Assembly (NCBI GenBank): GCA_944337235.1
Contig: CALVLK010000005.1
Coordinates: 1-64,000, forward strand
Direction: 5' to 3'
DNA: 64,000 nt
Origin: an uncultured Clostridia bacterium
Lineage (GTDB): Bacteria; Bacillota; Clostridia; Christensenellales; Borkfalkiaceae
Made by a program: the position numbers and the translations under genes. Below, in pieces: positions 1 through 7,624 of this stretch. The notes beneath the pieces are model-generated. The model was given only the letters and a program-made list of their open reading frames with translations. It did not search any database and was not told the origin of the DNA. Each line of letters starts with the position of its first letter. Position 1 is the stretch's first letter.

Positions 1-22
1 CTTCCCTTGGGACAGCCCGCTT

Positions 23-51
23 ATATTATCACTTCTCCCCCCACTTGTCAA
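23..51 (-). promoter_or_regulatory. promoter firing out of the left edge
   Basis: On the minus strand there is a perfect TTGACA (46-51), a 17-base spacer and TAATAT (23-28). It would drive a gene lying to the left of the window, which cannot be seen. Bases 1-164 hold no gene that I can support. Confidence 0.5.
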
Positions 52-106
52 TCGTTTTTCATCCCTTTTTTCTCTCTTCTATATTTTTTTTCGGGCGCTG
101 CCGCGC

Positions 107-135
107 TTGCCCCGCGACAAAATTTGTGCTATAAT
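107..135 (+). promoter_or_regulatory. sigma-A-type promoter of the 165 gene
   Basis: TTGCCC (107-112), a 17-base spacer and a consensus TATAAT (130-135), 29 bases before a start codon that has a GGAGG at 153-157. Confidence 0.55.
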
Positions 136-164
136 ACGGTTATTCCAAAGACGGAGGCATCTTA

Positions 165-407
165 ATGCGAAACTTCTTCCGCATCTTTTTCTGCATCCTC
201 TCCTGCCTGTGCGTTGCGGCAGCCTTTCCTGTGGGGGCGCTGTGCCCGCTGCCCTACCTGCTCATTCCCATCGGGGCCGCCGCGCTCTTTGCACTGCTTA
301 TGATGCTGTGCAAGAACGGTATCCGCAGGAAACCCGCGCCGAAGCCGGACTTCATGCGCTCGGACGAAGAGAACCGCCGCTTAAACGAACAACATACGGA
401 CCAGTGA
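165..407 (+). CDS. small membrane protein, unknown
   Basis: An 80-residue protein that I do not recognise. Residues 1-23 form a hydrophobic segment rich in Phe and Cys, and residues 27-50 form a second one (LLIPIGAAALFALLMML), so a two-pass hairpin or a signal plus one membrane helix is likely. The C-terminal 30 residues are charged and hydrophilic, probably cytoplasmic. The start is chosen because GGAGG lies 7 bases upstream and a good promoter precedes it. It is monocistronic and is followed by about 145 bases before the next gene. No function can be inferred. Confidence 0.6.
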   Translation: MRNFFRIFFCILSCLCVAAAFPVGALCPLPYLLIPIGAAALFALLMMLCKNGIRRKPAPKPDFMRSDEENRRLNEQHTDQ

Positions 408-553
408 AAGATGCCCGAAGGGGGCCCATCTGCTGTACCAAGACGGCGTCATTTTTTTACAAAATAGCGAAAATCAGTTTCTGTTTGAAATAAAACTGAT
501 ATAATTTAATTATGTTGTCGCCGCATGTCTGCGACGACAAAAGGAGGTCCGTA

Positions 554-862
554 ATGAAAGAGCTGCGCAAAGCGATCGATGATCTGCCTCTGATCGTAAA
601 GATCATCCTGGCACTACCCTGTATCGACGGAATCATTTGGGGCATTTACCGAATCTGCCGCGGCGATATCGCAAACATTATCCTCGGTATTGTGTGGATT
701 TTCTTCGGGAGCACGGTCGGCTGGATTCTTGACATCGTCTTCCTTGCCCTCAGCAAACCGGTCTTTGAACTCACCGATGAGACCATCAACAAGATCAAAA
801 ACCTTGCAGGCGAGAATGACAAAAGCGACGATAAGAAAGATAACGAAAACGGCAAGAATTAG
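554..862 (+). CDS. small membrane protein, unknown
   Basis: A 102-residue protein. The reading frame is open from 512, but the ATG at 554 is preferred because AAGGAGG (541-547) lies 6 bases before it. A charged N-terminus (MKELRKAIDD) is followed by two hydrophobic segments, about residues 10-30 and 38-63, and a very acidic, Lys-rich tail (ENDKSDDKKDNENGKN). It resembles the small two-helix proteins that many Clostridia encode, but I cannot name a family. A TATAAT at 500-505 may be its -10 box. A strong hairpin terminator follows. Confidence 0.65.
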   Translation: MKELRKAIDDLPLIVKIILALPCIDGIIWGIYRICRGDIANIILGIVWIFFGSTVGWILDIVFLALSKPVFELTDETINKIKNLAGENDKSDDKKDNENGKN

Positions 863-870
863 CATTGTGC

Positions 871-906
871 AACACAAATCCGCCCGGCATCGGGCGGATT
901 TGTGTT
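871..906. terminator. bidirectional hairpin terminator
   Basis: A perfect 16-bp inverted repeat (871-886 and 891-906) with loop GCAT lies between the convergent genes ending at 862 and 965. The outer base pairs supply A and T tracts for both directions. Confidence 0.75.
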
Positions 907-964
907 ATTTAGCGCCTACGATTCCTCTATCGAAGGCAAGGGTGTATCCCGATGCGGACGCGCC

Positions 965-2449
965 TCAGATGCGGTTGGTGCTGTTGAGCATGAGCGCCAT
1001 GCCGCTCGTCGTACCCATTGCGGTCACGGTGAGCCCCGCGGCATTCTGTCCGTCCAGCCACGCAGGCATGACGACGCCGCGGTATAACTCTCCCTCCAAT
1101 TCAATATCGATATAGTGCGTTCCGTACATGCGCCACTCGCCGCCGAAATCGCCCGAAACGGAGCCGTCCGAACGCAGCACGACGCGCCTGGGTTTGACCT
1201 CGTCGGCACCCTGCATGAAGCGGACGACCTCGAACTTGCCCGCCGTGATGTTGAGCAGGCTGTCCTCGGTGACGTCCTGGATCTCCTCCCCCGCATAGCG
1301 GTTGGCGTTCATGACGGGCCAGCCGTCCGCATTGAAGGTGTACTGCCCCAGATAGAGATAGTGGAAGTTGTTGGAGCGGCTCATGCCCTTTTCAATGAAA
1401 TAATTGGTGCGGCAATGATAGGCGATGAGGTTGACGCCTTCCTTCGTCACGAACATATCGTTATGTCCGGGGCAGAAGAAGTCGGGCGAGCCCTCCCAAC
1501 GGAAGGAGCCGAGCATCTTGTTGCCCGTTCCGATGTCTGTAGAGCAGACGAGGCGGTTGCCGTTGACGTCGAGATAGGGCCCCTCCGGCCGCTCGCTCCT
1601 GCCGCAGCGCATATTATAGACGGAGGACAGAGAGCCGTACGAGCACATGAGATAGTAGTAATTCTTCTTGACCCACTTGTCCCCCTCGAGCACGTCGACG
1701 CCCTCGTGATAGCGGATGACCCCGCCCTCGAGCGAGCCGCAGGCGAGATTGACGCCGTAATAGTCGGCAAAGGAGCAGCGCTTCTCCGCCCAGTCGGCAT
1801 AGGTGCGCCCGTCCTTGCGCAGCCCCGTCTGCGGGTCGAGTTCGATGAGATACAGCCCCAGGCCGAAGGAGCCGTAGACGAGGAAACTTCTGCCCTCGGC
1901 AGAGAAAAACTGCGGGTCGATGGCGTTGGGCGTGCGCCAGCCGGCGGGGGACTGCAAAAGAAGGCCCGCATAGGTGAAGCCGCCCTCGGGCGAGTCGGAT
2001 TTTGCAAGCCCGATGCAGGACTTGGAACCGCCGAAATAGCCCGTCAGGCTGAAGTACAGCCAGAACTTTCCGTCTGCACCGCGCACGCAATGCGGCGCCC
2101 AGAAGGACATTGTTCCGTCCTTGCGGGTACAGATGCCGTAGCCGACCTCCTTGGAAGAGGTCACGCACCAATTGAAGGCGGGCTGAAAGCTGCCCCGTCC
2201 CTTCTGATAGCGGGCGGGATCGCCGAGTTTGAGCGCGGAGCCGATGTATTCAAAGTGCATGAGATCGCTGCTCTTGCGGATCTGATAGCCGCCCGGCGCA
2301 CCGAAGGTATCGGTGGAATAGGCGTAATAATTGCCCTCCCATTCCAAAAGAGAAGGATCGTGCGCACAGCCTTCCTGCCAGGTCATATAGTCGGGCGAGC
2401 GCATCTGGAGTTTGTTGAAGTGCGGATTCTTCGGATAACGTAATGCCAT
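965..2449 (-). CDS. GH43 family arabinanase-like glycoside hydrolase
   Basis: A 494-residue glycoside hydrolase of family 43, the fold of alpha-L-arabinanases and beta-xylosidases. The three acidic catalytic positions of the five-bladed propeller are visible: Asp31 in AHDPS (base), Asp178 in NAIDPQFF (pKa modulator) and Glu241 in GSLEGG (acid). The motif PGHNDMF is typical of the arabinanase branch. The last 100 or so residues form the beta-rich C-terminal domain seen in endo-1,5-arabinanases. There is no signal peptide, so it should act in the cytoplasm on imported arabino-oligosaccharides, or else it is exported in an unusual way. The start at 2449 has a GGGGGAAC ribosome-binding site. It stands alone, with no sugar transporter next to it, so the true substrate is uncertain. 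Confidence 0.85.
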   Translation of the reverse strand: MALRYPKNPHFNKLQMRSPDYMTWQEGCAHDPSLLEWEGNYYAYSTDTFGAPGGYQIRKSSDLMHFEYIGSALKLGDPARYQKGRGSFQPAFNWCVTSSKEVGYGICTRKDGTMSFWAPHCVRGADGKFWLYFSLTGYFGGSKSCIGLAKSDSPEGGFTYAGLLLQSPAGWRTPNAIDPQFFSAEGRSFLVYGSFGLGLYLIELDPQTGLRKDGRTYADWAEKRCSFADYYGVNLACGSLEGGVIRYHEGVDVLEGDKWVKKNYYYLMCSYGSLSSVYNMRCGRSERPEGPYLDVNGNRLVCSTDIGTGNKMLGSFRWEGSPDFFCPGHNDMFVTKEGVNLIAYHCRTNYFIEKGMSRSNNFHYLYLGQYTFNADGWPVMNANRYAGEEIQDVTEDSLLNITAGKFEVVRFMQGADEVKPRRVVLRSDGSVSGDFGGEWRMYGTHYIDIELEGELYRGVVMPAWLDGQNAAGLTVTAMGTTSGMALMLNSTNRI

Positions 2450-2503
2450 GGTGTTCCCCCCGGGGCGACCGCCCCTGATCGTAATTGTGCTGTCGTTACC
2501 TCT

Positions 2504-2532
2504 ATTATAACCCCGTGCCCCGCTTTTTTCAA
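2504..2532 (-). promoter_or_regulatory. promoter of the GH43 gene
   Basis: On the minus strand, TTGAAA (2527-2532), a 17-base spacer and TATAAT (2504-2509), about 55 bases before the start codon. Confidence 0.65.
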
Positions 2533-2600
2533 GGGGCAAACGAATTTTTTTTGAAAAAATTCCGCCGTTCCTGTGAAATGGTGGAATTTCCTTGTCGGCA

Positions 2601-2629
2601 TTGACATATCTGATGTTTTATGATACAAT
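2601..2629 (+). promoter_or_regulatory. strong extended -10 promoter of the SecB-like gene
   Basis: Perfect TTGACA (2601-2606), a 17-base spacer ending in the TGn element, and TACAAT (2624-2629). This is one of the best sigma-A-type promoters in the window. Confidence 0.8.
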
Positions 2630-2677
2630 GAAGGTGGTATAAATCTATAACCGAAAATTTTTTATGAGGTGAATCAC

Positions 2678-3127
2678 ATGATCCAATATTCCTTAAAGGG
2701 TCTGACCGCCGAGGAGCTCTCGTTCAAGGTCAACCCGATCAAGGCGGCGCCCGACACCAGGTTCGAGATCAAGCCCATGTTCTCGCGCCAGATCCGCCAG
2801 GCCAACGAAAACCCCAAGATCAACATCGTCATCCTTGAATGCAAGATCGAGAGCACGGAGGAGTCGCCCAAGCCCTTCAACCTGCACGTGCGCTTCATGG
2901 GCGTGTTCGAGGTGAACAATATGCAGACGGACGAGGATAAGCGCATCTTTGCCATCAACGCGACGGAGACCATGTTCCCCTATCTGCGGGCAGCCGTGAC
3001 CAATCTGACGGCGGACGCGCTCATCAATCCGCTCACCCTGCCCGTCGTCTCGGGCGCGACGCTCTTCCCCGAGGACAGGGGGCCCAACCAGTACACACTC
3101 AACTTCGACCCCACCGTCGTCAACTGA
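2678..3127 (+). CDS. SecB-like chaperone
   Basis: A 149-residue protein with the layout of the SecB fold: beta strands with RFEIKPMFSRQIR near the N-terminus, a VILECKIES strand, RFMGVFEV in the middle, and the helix start TMFPYLRAAVTNLT followed by the INPLTLPVV strand. These correspond to the 'LFPYARE' and 'L.PINF' regions of SecB. SecB binds unfolded preproteins and hands them to SecA, and stand-alone SecB-like proteins in Gram-positives can also serve toxin-antitoxin or phage systems. No such partner is next door. I use the ATG at 2678 rather than the GTG at 2669 because GAGGTG at 2666-2671 is correctly spaced for it. The strong promoter suggests high expression. The family call is good; the role is inference. 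Confidence 0.7.
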   Translation: MIQYSLKGLTAEELSFKVNPIKAAPDTRFEIKPMFSRQIRQANENPKINIVILECKIESTEESPKPFNLHVRFMGVFEVNNMQTDEDKRIFAINATETMFPYLRAAVTNLTADALINPLTLPVVSGATLFPEDRGPNQYTLNFDPTVVN

Positions 3128-3134
3128 CCTCTCT

Positions 3135-3162
3135 CCCGAACGCAGCTGCGTTCGGGTTTTTT
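3135..3162 (+). terminator. intrinsic terminator of the SecB-like gene
   Basis: A perfect 22-bp palindrome (3135-3156) followed by TTTTTTATT. The T tract runs into the stop codon of the convergent hydrolase gene. Confidence 0.85.
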
Positions 3163-4060
3163 ATTGCAGCTGCGAAAGGATCTCCATAAAGAAGCCGAGC
3201 ACGGCGCCCCACTTCTCATCCCGCCCCTCCCGCTCGTTGAGGAACTCGTGGCGGGAATTTTCAAACAACACGCACCGCACATTGCGCACGCCCGCCTTGC
3301 CGCGATAAAAGCGCTCGAGCTTGCGCACCCCCTTGCCCATGTTGCCCACGGCGTCCTGCGCGCCCGAAACGAGCAGAATGGGAAGGTCCTTTCTCAGCCC
3401 CTTGCGGTATTTATGCGTATAAAGCCTGCGCAGCCCGCGGAAAAAATCGGCATAGAAGCGGTTGGAACAGGTGAAGCCGCAGAGCGGGTCGCGCGCGTAG
3501 CCGCGGTTGTTCTTTGCGTCGCAGCTCAGCCACTGCCCGTCCTCGAATTTTTTGGCATACACGCCGAAGGAGAGTTTTTCGATGAGCTTTGCGGGTTTCT
3601 GTTCCCCGAACAGGCAGCCCAGCCCCGCGACGAGCGAGCCGAGGTAGACCTCGAAATCCTTTTTATAGGCGCTGCCCGCAATGACGGCACCGTCCAGCTT
3701 GTCGCCGTATGTTCCGATATAGCTCTGCGCGAGGAAGGAGCCGTAAGAAAATCCGAACAGAAAATAGGGCAGCCCCGCATAGCGCTTCTGATAGCAGTCG
3801 GTGATCTCCGCCATGTCGTCTACGGTGTCGCGAAACATATCGCCCTTGCAGTAACCAAGGGATTCGGGATCCGTTCTGCCGTGCCCGCGGTGGTCGTCTG
3901 CCACCACGAGAAAGCCGCAGCCGTTCAGATAGCGGGCAAACGCATCGTAGCGGGCGGCGTGCTCCGCCATGCCGTGGGCGATCTGCACGATCGCCCTGGG
4001 GTTTTCCGTCGTCCATTCATGGACATAGATCGTCTTTCCGTCACGCGCCTGAAATTGCAT
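3161..4060 (-). CDS. alpha/beta hydrolase, monoacylglycerol lipase-like
   Basis: A 299-residue soluble serine hydrolase of the Hydrolase_4 (lysophospholipase / monoglyceride lipase) type. The oxyanion-hole region HGMAEHAARYD, the DDHRGHGRTD motif, the nucleophile elbow GFSYG with Ser105, the acid near VSGAQDAVG and the His in NSRHEFLNE make a complete triad. Proteins of this type release fatty acids from monoacylglycerols or lysophospholipids; the natural substrate here is unknown. The start at 4060 is chosen for its GGAGG at 4066-4070; an upstream in-frame ATG has no ribosome-binding site. It has no signal peptide and is transcribed alone. Confidence 0.85.
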   Translation of the reverse strand: MQFQARDGKTIYVHEWTTENPRAIVQIAHGMAEHAARYDAFARYLNGCGFLVVADDHRGHGRTDPESLGYCKGDMFRDTVDDMAEITDCYQKRYAGLPYFLFGFSYGSFLAQSYIGTYGDKLDGAVIAGSAYKKDFEVYLGSLVAGLGCLFGEQKPAKLIEKLSFGVYAKKFEDGQWLSCDAKNNRGYARDPLCGFTCSNRFYADFFRGLRRLYTHKYRKGLRKDLPILLVSGAQDAVGNMGKGVRKLERFYRGKAGVRNVRCVLFENSRHEFLNEREGRDEKWGAVLGFFMEILSQLQ

Positions 4061-4088
4061 GAGGGCCTCCCAAGATGTATCTGCTGCC

Positions 4089-4117
4089 ATTATAGCACCA
4101 TTCGGCAAAAATCTCAA
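4089..4117 (-). promoter_or_regulatory. promoter of the lipase-like gene
   Basis: On the minus strand, TTGAGA (4112-4117), a 17-base spacer and TGC-TATAAT (4089-4094, extended -10). The leader is about 22 bases long. Confidence 0.7.
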
Positions 4118-4172
4118 GGGGCGGCATGGGATTTGCTGTAAAAAAGCCCAAAAAGCCACCTGTATTTTTTGC

Positions 4173-4201
4173 TTGCATATGATGCGCTCCGCTGGTACAA
4201 T
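4173..4201 (+). promoter_or_regulatory. extended -10 promoter of the NlpC/P60 gene
   Basis: TTGCAT (4173-4178), a 17-base spacer and TGG-TACAAT (4196-4201). The weak -35 is offset by the TGn element. Confidence 0.6.
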
Positions 4202-4229
4202 CGAGAAAAACCATCCAAAGGAGGCACTT

Positions 4230-5114
4230 ATGAAACACAAAGCAAAATGGTCGGCGATCGCGCTTGCGCTGCTTCTGCTGCTTGCCCCCGTCGGCTGCAG
4301 CGCCGAACAGATGGAAGAGGCGGATACCCCGGTCGCAGAGCTGCCCACTCCCGCTCTGCCCGAAGAGGAGCCCGCAGGCGATCCCGACGAGGCACCGGCC
4401 ACACCCGAAGAGACGCCCGAGGAACCCTCGCAGCCCGAGGAGCCCGCAGAAGAACAGCCCGAGGAACCCGAAGCAAAGGACGTGCCCTATATCCGCGTCG
4501 TCTGCGACGCCGTCAATGTGCGCGCGGGCATGAGCATGCAGTCCTCCGTGCTGGGCAAGGCAAAGCTCGGCACCATGCTCACGCTGGTCAGGAAACAGGG
4601 GAACTGGTACGAGACGATCTATCGCGGCAGGCGCGCCTATGTGAGCGCGGACGCGCGCTATACGAGCACCTTCACCATGACGGCAGCCGAGGCTAAGATC
4701 GAGCAGGTCATCTCGGAGGGCGTTGCGCTGATGGGGACCCCCTATGTGTACGGCGCCATCCGCCTGCACGACGGAAAGGGCTTTTTCCTGGACGGATTCA
4801 GCGTACAGGCATTTGACTGCTCGTCGCTCATGCAATATATCTTCTATGAGGGGGCGGGGCTTCTGCTCGACGTGACGACGCGCACGCAGGTCAAACAGGG
4901 CGAAGCCGTCTCGCGGGCAGAGGTGGAGCGCGGCGATCTGCTGTTCTACACCAACGCCTCGCGCAAGCACCTCTCCGGCGTGGAGCGCATCGGGCACGTC
5001 GCGCTCTACCTCGGCGACAACTATATCCTGCACACGGCGAGCGACTATGCGGTGATCGAACCCATCTCCGCGACCCGTGAGAGCTATTTCATTACGGCGA
5101 GAAGATTCCTTTAA
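4230..5114 (+). CDS. lipoprotein with SH3b and NlpC/P60 endopeptidase domains
   Basis: A 294-residue exported cell-wall hydrolase. Residues 1-23 form a signal peptide ending at Cys23 (LAPVGC; Pro at -3 is unusual for a lipobox, so lipidation is likely but not certain). A Pro/Glu-rich linker (about 31-84) spans the wall. A bacterial SH3 domain follows (about 86-140, with the NVRAG motif) and then an NlpC/P60 domain with Cys197 (FDCSSL), His256 (IGHVALYLG) and His268 as the catalytic set. Such enzymes cut the gamma-D-Glu-diaminoacid bond in peptidoglycan stem peptides. AAAGGAGG at 4217-4224 fixes the start. It has its own promoter and is not in an operon. Confidence 0.88.
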   Translation: MKHKAKWSAIALALLLLLAPVGCSAEQMEEADTPVAELPTPALPEEEPAGDPDEAPATPEETPEEPSQPEEPAEEQPEEPEAKDVPYIRVVCDAVNVRAGMSMQSSVLGKAKLGTMLTLVRKQGNWYETIYRGRRAYVSADARYTSTFTMTAAEAKIEQVISEGVALMGTPYVYGAIRLHDGKGFFLDGFSVQAFDCSSLMQYIFYEGAGLLLDVTTRTQVKQGEAVSRAEVERGDLLFYTNASRKHLSGVERIGHVALYLGDNYILHTASDYAVIEPISATRESYFITARRFL

Positions 5115-5117
5115 CGC

Positions 5118-5146
5118 TTGCCTTTTGCCGGGGCGCCTGCTATAAT
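5118..5146 (+). promoter_or_regulatory. promoter giving a leaderless start
   Basis: TTGCCT (5118-5123), a 17-base spacer and TATAAT (5141-5146). Only six bases separate the -10 box from the ATG at 5153, so transcription should begin at or next to the start codon. Confidence 0.65.
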
Positions 5147-5152
5147 GGGCAT

Positions 5153-5986
5153 ATGATCCACAGCGATTTGCACACCCATACCACATTCTCCCACGACGGC
5201 AGGTCGACGGCGACCGAGATGGCGGCGCAGGCGTTCGCGCTCGGGCTGACGCACTACGGGTTTTCAGAACATTTCGACTACGACTACCCCGAACACGATC
5301 TGCGCATCGACGGCGTGCCCCCCGCAGAGATCGACGCGGCGGCGTACTTCGCCGCAGCGCGCCGCCTTCAGCGGGAATATGCCCCGCGCGGCATGCAGCT
5401 TTTGGTCGGCTGCGAATGCGGCTTCGACCCGTCGCCGCGCTGCAATGCGCGCTACCGCGCCATGATCGAGCGCTTTTGCCCCGACTATGTCATCAACAGC
5501 GTGCACACGGTCGCGGGCAAGGAGGCGTACTTCGCCGAATATTTTCAGGGAAAGACGAAGGAAGAGGCATATGCCTCCTATCTTTCCGCCGTGCGCGCAA
5601 GCCTGGACGCCGCCTACCCCTACGATATCGTGGCGCACATCGGCTATGCCTCGCGCAATGCGCCGTATGAAGACAGGAAGCTGCGCTACCGCGACTATGC
5701 CGCACGCTACGACGACATCCTGCGCACCATCGTCGAACGGGGAAAGATCCTCGAGGTGAACAGCTCCTCCCGCGGGGCGGGCAGCGAATTTCTGCCCGAC
5801 GCGGACGTGCTTGCGCGCTACTTTGAACTGGGCGGCAGACTGATCAGCTTTGCCTCGGACGCGCACGAGATCTCGCGCATCGGCGACAAACGCGCGATGG
5901 CAGAAAAACTTCTTCTTGAGATCGGCTTTACCGACATCGCCGTCCCCTGCCGCGGAAAGATCACTTTGCTTCCGCTTGCGGACTGA
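5153..5986 (+). CDS. PHP-domain phosphatase, histidinol-phosphatase (HisJ)-like
   Basis: A 277-residue PHP-fold metal-dependent phosphoesterase. The metal ligands are visible in order: HTHTTFSHDG at the N-terminus, GFSEHFD, a Glu in GCECGFDP, VHTV, AHIGY and the terminal SDAH motif. Size and motif order fit the HisJ/HisK histidinol-phosphatases, which remove phosphate from histidinol phosphate in histidine synthesis. No other his gene is nearby, and some members act on other phosphates, so the substrate is inferred. There is no ribosome-binding site: the ATG lies just 6 bases after a consensus -10 box, which points to a leaderless mRNA. A hairpin follows the stop. Confidence 0.8.
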   Translation: MIHSDLHTHTTFSHDGRSTATEMAAQAFALGLTHYGFSEHFDYDYPEHDLRIDGVPPAEIDAAAYFAAARRLQREYAPRGMQLLVGCECGFDPSPRCNARYRAMIERFCPDYVINSVHTVAGKEAYFAEYFQGKTKEEAYASYLSAVRASLDAAYPYDIVAHIGYASRNAPYEDRKLRYRDYAARYDDILRTIVERGKILEVNSSSRGAGSEFLPDADVLARYFELGGRLISFASDAHEISRIGDKRAMAEKLLLEIGFTDIAVPCRGKITLLPLAD

Positions 5987-6000
5987 CCCGCTGCACGAAT

Positions 6001-6033
6001 ATGCGCCCTGCCGCCAATCGCGGCAGGGCGCAT
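6001..6033. terminator. hairpin between convergent genes
   Basis: A 14-bp perfect stem (6001-6014 and 6020-6033), loop CAATC, between the PHP gene and rsmA, which converge here. There is no adjacent T tract, so it is a weaker terminator or a transcript-stabilising end. Confidence 0.5.
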
Positions 6034-6056
6034 TATGCTGTCTGTGAATTTTTTTG

Positions 6057-6905
6057 CTACGGCTGTTCTTTGACGTACCCCGCCTGCACGAGCTGCTCGG
6101 CAAGGACGGCAAGCTGCGCGGGGGAAAGCGTTTCGCCGCGCACCCCCTCGGCAACGTCGGCGGCGGCAAGCAGCGCGCGGGCGGCGGGGCGCGAGATCTT
6201 CAGCATGGCGATGAGGTTGTTCTCCAGCGTCTTGCGACGGGAGAGGAAGGCGCAGCGCACCGCCATGCGGTATGCCGCATCGCTGCAGACGGGAAACCCG
6301 CCCCGCGTAAAGTCCATATGCACGACGGCGGAGTCGACGTTGGGCCGCGGAGTGAACATCGTGCGCGGCACCGTACGCGTGATGCGGCAGCTCCCGCGCC
6401 GTGCGATAGCGGCCGTGACCGCGCCGTAGTCGGCGGTGCCCGCCTGCGCGCAGAAGCGGCGCGCTACCTCCTCCTGCACCATGACGGTCATGCCGTCGCA
6501 GCATTTCCCCTCTTCGACAAAGCGCATGATGATGGGCGTGGTGACGTAATAGGGCAGATTGGCGACGACGAGGTACCGCCCCAGCGACCGCTCGAGCGCG
6601 GGAAGATCCTCGCGCGCAAAGTCGCGGAACACGACCTCGACGTTCCCGCATCCCTCCAGCGTCTCCGCCAGAACGGCCTGCAGCGAACGGTCGATCTCGT
6701 ACGACACCACGCGCGCGGCGCGGCGGGAGAGCGCGCGCGTGAGCGCGCCCGCGCCCGTACCGATCTCGAGCACGGTCTTTGACCCGTCGACGCCCGCGTC
6801 TGAGACGATGGCCTCGAGCAGGTTGCGGTCGGTGATAAAATTCTGCCCGTATTGTTTTTTGAAGGCAAAGCCATGGCGGCGCAGCGTATCGTTGAGCGTT
6901 TCCAT
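6057..6905 (-). CDS. rsmA: 16S rRNA (adenine-1518/1519) dimethyltransferase RsmA
   Basis: A 282-residue KsgA/RsmA enzyme. It dimethylates the two adjacent adenines in the loop of helix 45 of 16S rRNA, a late step of small-subunit assembly, using S-adenosylmethionine. Diagnostic motifs are the N-terminal QNFITD, the SAM loop LEIGTGAGALT, the catalytic NLPYY and the following VQEEVARR and FTPRPNVDSAVV. GAGGAA upstream of 6905 sets the start; the frame is open further upstream but without support. It follows the metG-tatD-radical SAM genes on the same strand, as in the Bacillus arrangement, but a hairpin at 6981-7016 separates them. Confidence 0.95.
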   Translation of the reverse strand: METLNDTLRRHGFAFKKQYGQNFITDRNLLEAIVSDAGVDGSKTVLEIGTGAGALTRALSRRAARVVSYEIDRSLQAVLAETLEGCGNVEVVFRDFAREDLPALERSLGRYLVVANLPYYVTTPIIMRFVEEGKCCDGMTVMVQEEVARRFCAQAGTADYGAVTAAIARRGSCRITRTVPRTMFTPRPNVDSAVVHMDFTRGGFPVCSDAAYRMAVRCAFLSRRKTLENNLIAMLKISRPAARALLAAADVAEGVRGETLSPAQLAVLAEQLVQAGYVKEQP

Positions 6906-6980
6906 AATCTTCCTCGCATGCGCGCGGAATGCCCGCGCATACTGTATGTGCAGGGATCCCTGCTTCACAAAAGAGCAAAG

Positions 6981-7016
6981 AGGGGCGGTCGGGATGCGTA
7001 CATCCCCGCCGCCCCT
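6981..7016 (-). terminator. hairpin between the radical SAM gene and rsmA
   Basis: An imperfect long stem (AGGGGCGG and GGGATG pairing with CATCCC and CCGCCCCT) with loop CGTA, just beyond the radical SAM stop codon. On the minus strand it is followed by a modest T-rich stretch, so termination may be partial. Confidence 0.5.
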
Positions 7017-7024
7017 CAGGTTTT

Positions 7025-7624
7025 TTATCCGTTATGTATCATCTCGCGGACGTACAGCGGGATGCCGATCTCTTCGGCGATCGCGCGGCAGCGGGCAACG
7101 GCCCCGGCGCCGATGCAGTCCACCAACGAAAAGCGACAGGCGACACCCTCCTCCCTGAGCGCACGCGCAAAGGCGAGCACCTCGCCGAACGCATGCCGGA
7201 AATGCGGACGGCAGAGGGCGTCGTAGCGCTCCTCGGTACTCTCGTTGAGCGAAATATTTACCATATCGAGCGCTCCTTTCAGAAGGGGCGCAATATTTTT
7301 GCCCTGAATGACGTTTCCGTGCCCGTTGGTGTTCAGGCGCGTTCTGCCGCCGCCCGCATGGACATAGGCGCAGATCTCGAGCATGGCGTCCAGGCGGAAG
7401 GTGGGCTCGCCATAGCCGCAGAACACGACCTCGGCATAGCGTTTGGGGTCGCCGATCTCGGCGATGACCTGCGCCGCGTTGGGTTCGCCGCCCTGCAGCC
7501 AGAGCGAGTAACCCTCATATTGCGCGCTCTGATCGCGCACGCAGAAGGTGCAGCGGTTGGTGCAGCGGTTGGTGAGATTGATATAGAGCTGATCGCCGAT
7601 GCAATAGGTATAGGTATCTTTCAT
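7025..7624 (-). CDS. TatD-associated radical SAM protein
   Basis: A 199-residue radical SAM protein. The cluster motif CTNRCTFC (CxxxCxxC) lies in NLTNRCTNRCTFCVRD near residue 20, followed by a GYGEPTFR glycine-rich SAM-binding stretch and an LNTNGHGN motif. The size and its place directly after tatD match the described 'TatD family-associated radical SAM' proteins, whose reaction is unknown. The start at 7624 overlaps the tatD stop (ATGA), so it is translationally coupled and has no good ribosome-binding site of its own. It lacks a second cluster-binding Cys-rich domain, so it is a minimal radical SAM enzyme. Confidence 0.85.
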   Translation of the reverse strand: MKDTYTYCIGDQLYINLTNRCTNRCTFCVRDQSAQYEGYSLWLQGGEPNAAQVIAEIGDPKRYAEVVFCGYGEPTFRLDAMLEICAYVHAGGGRTRLNTNGHGNVIQGKNIAPLLKGALDMVNISLNESTEERYDALCRPHFRHAFGEVLAFARALREEGVACRFSLVDCIGAGAVARCRAIAEEIGIPLYVREMIHNG

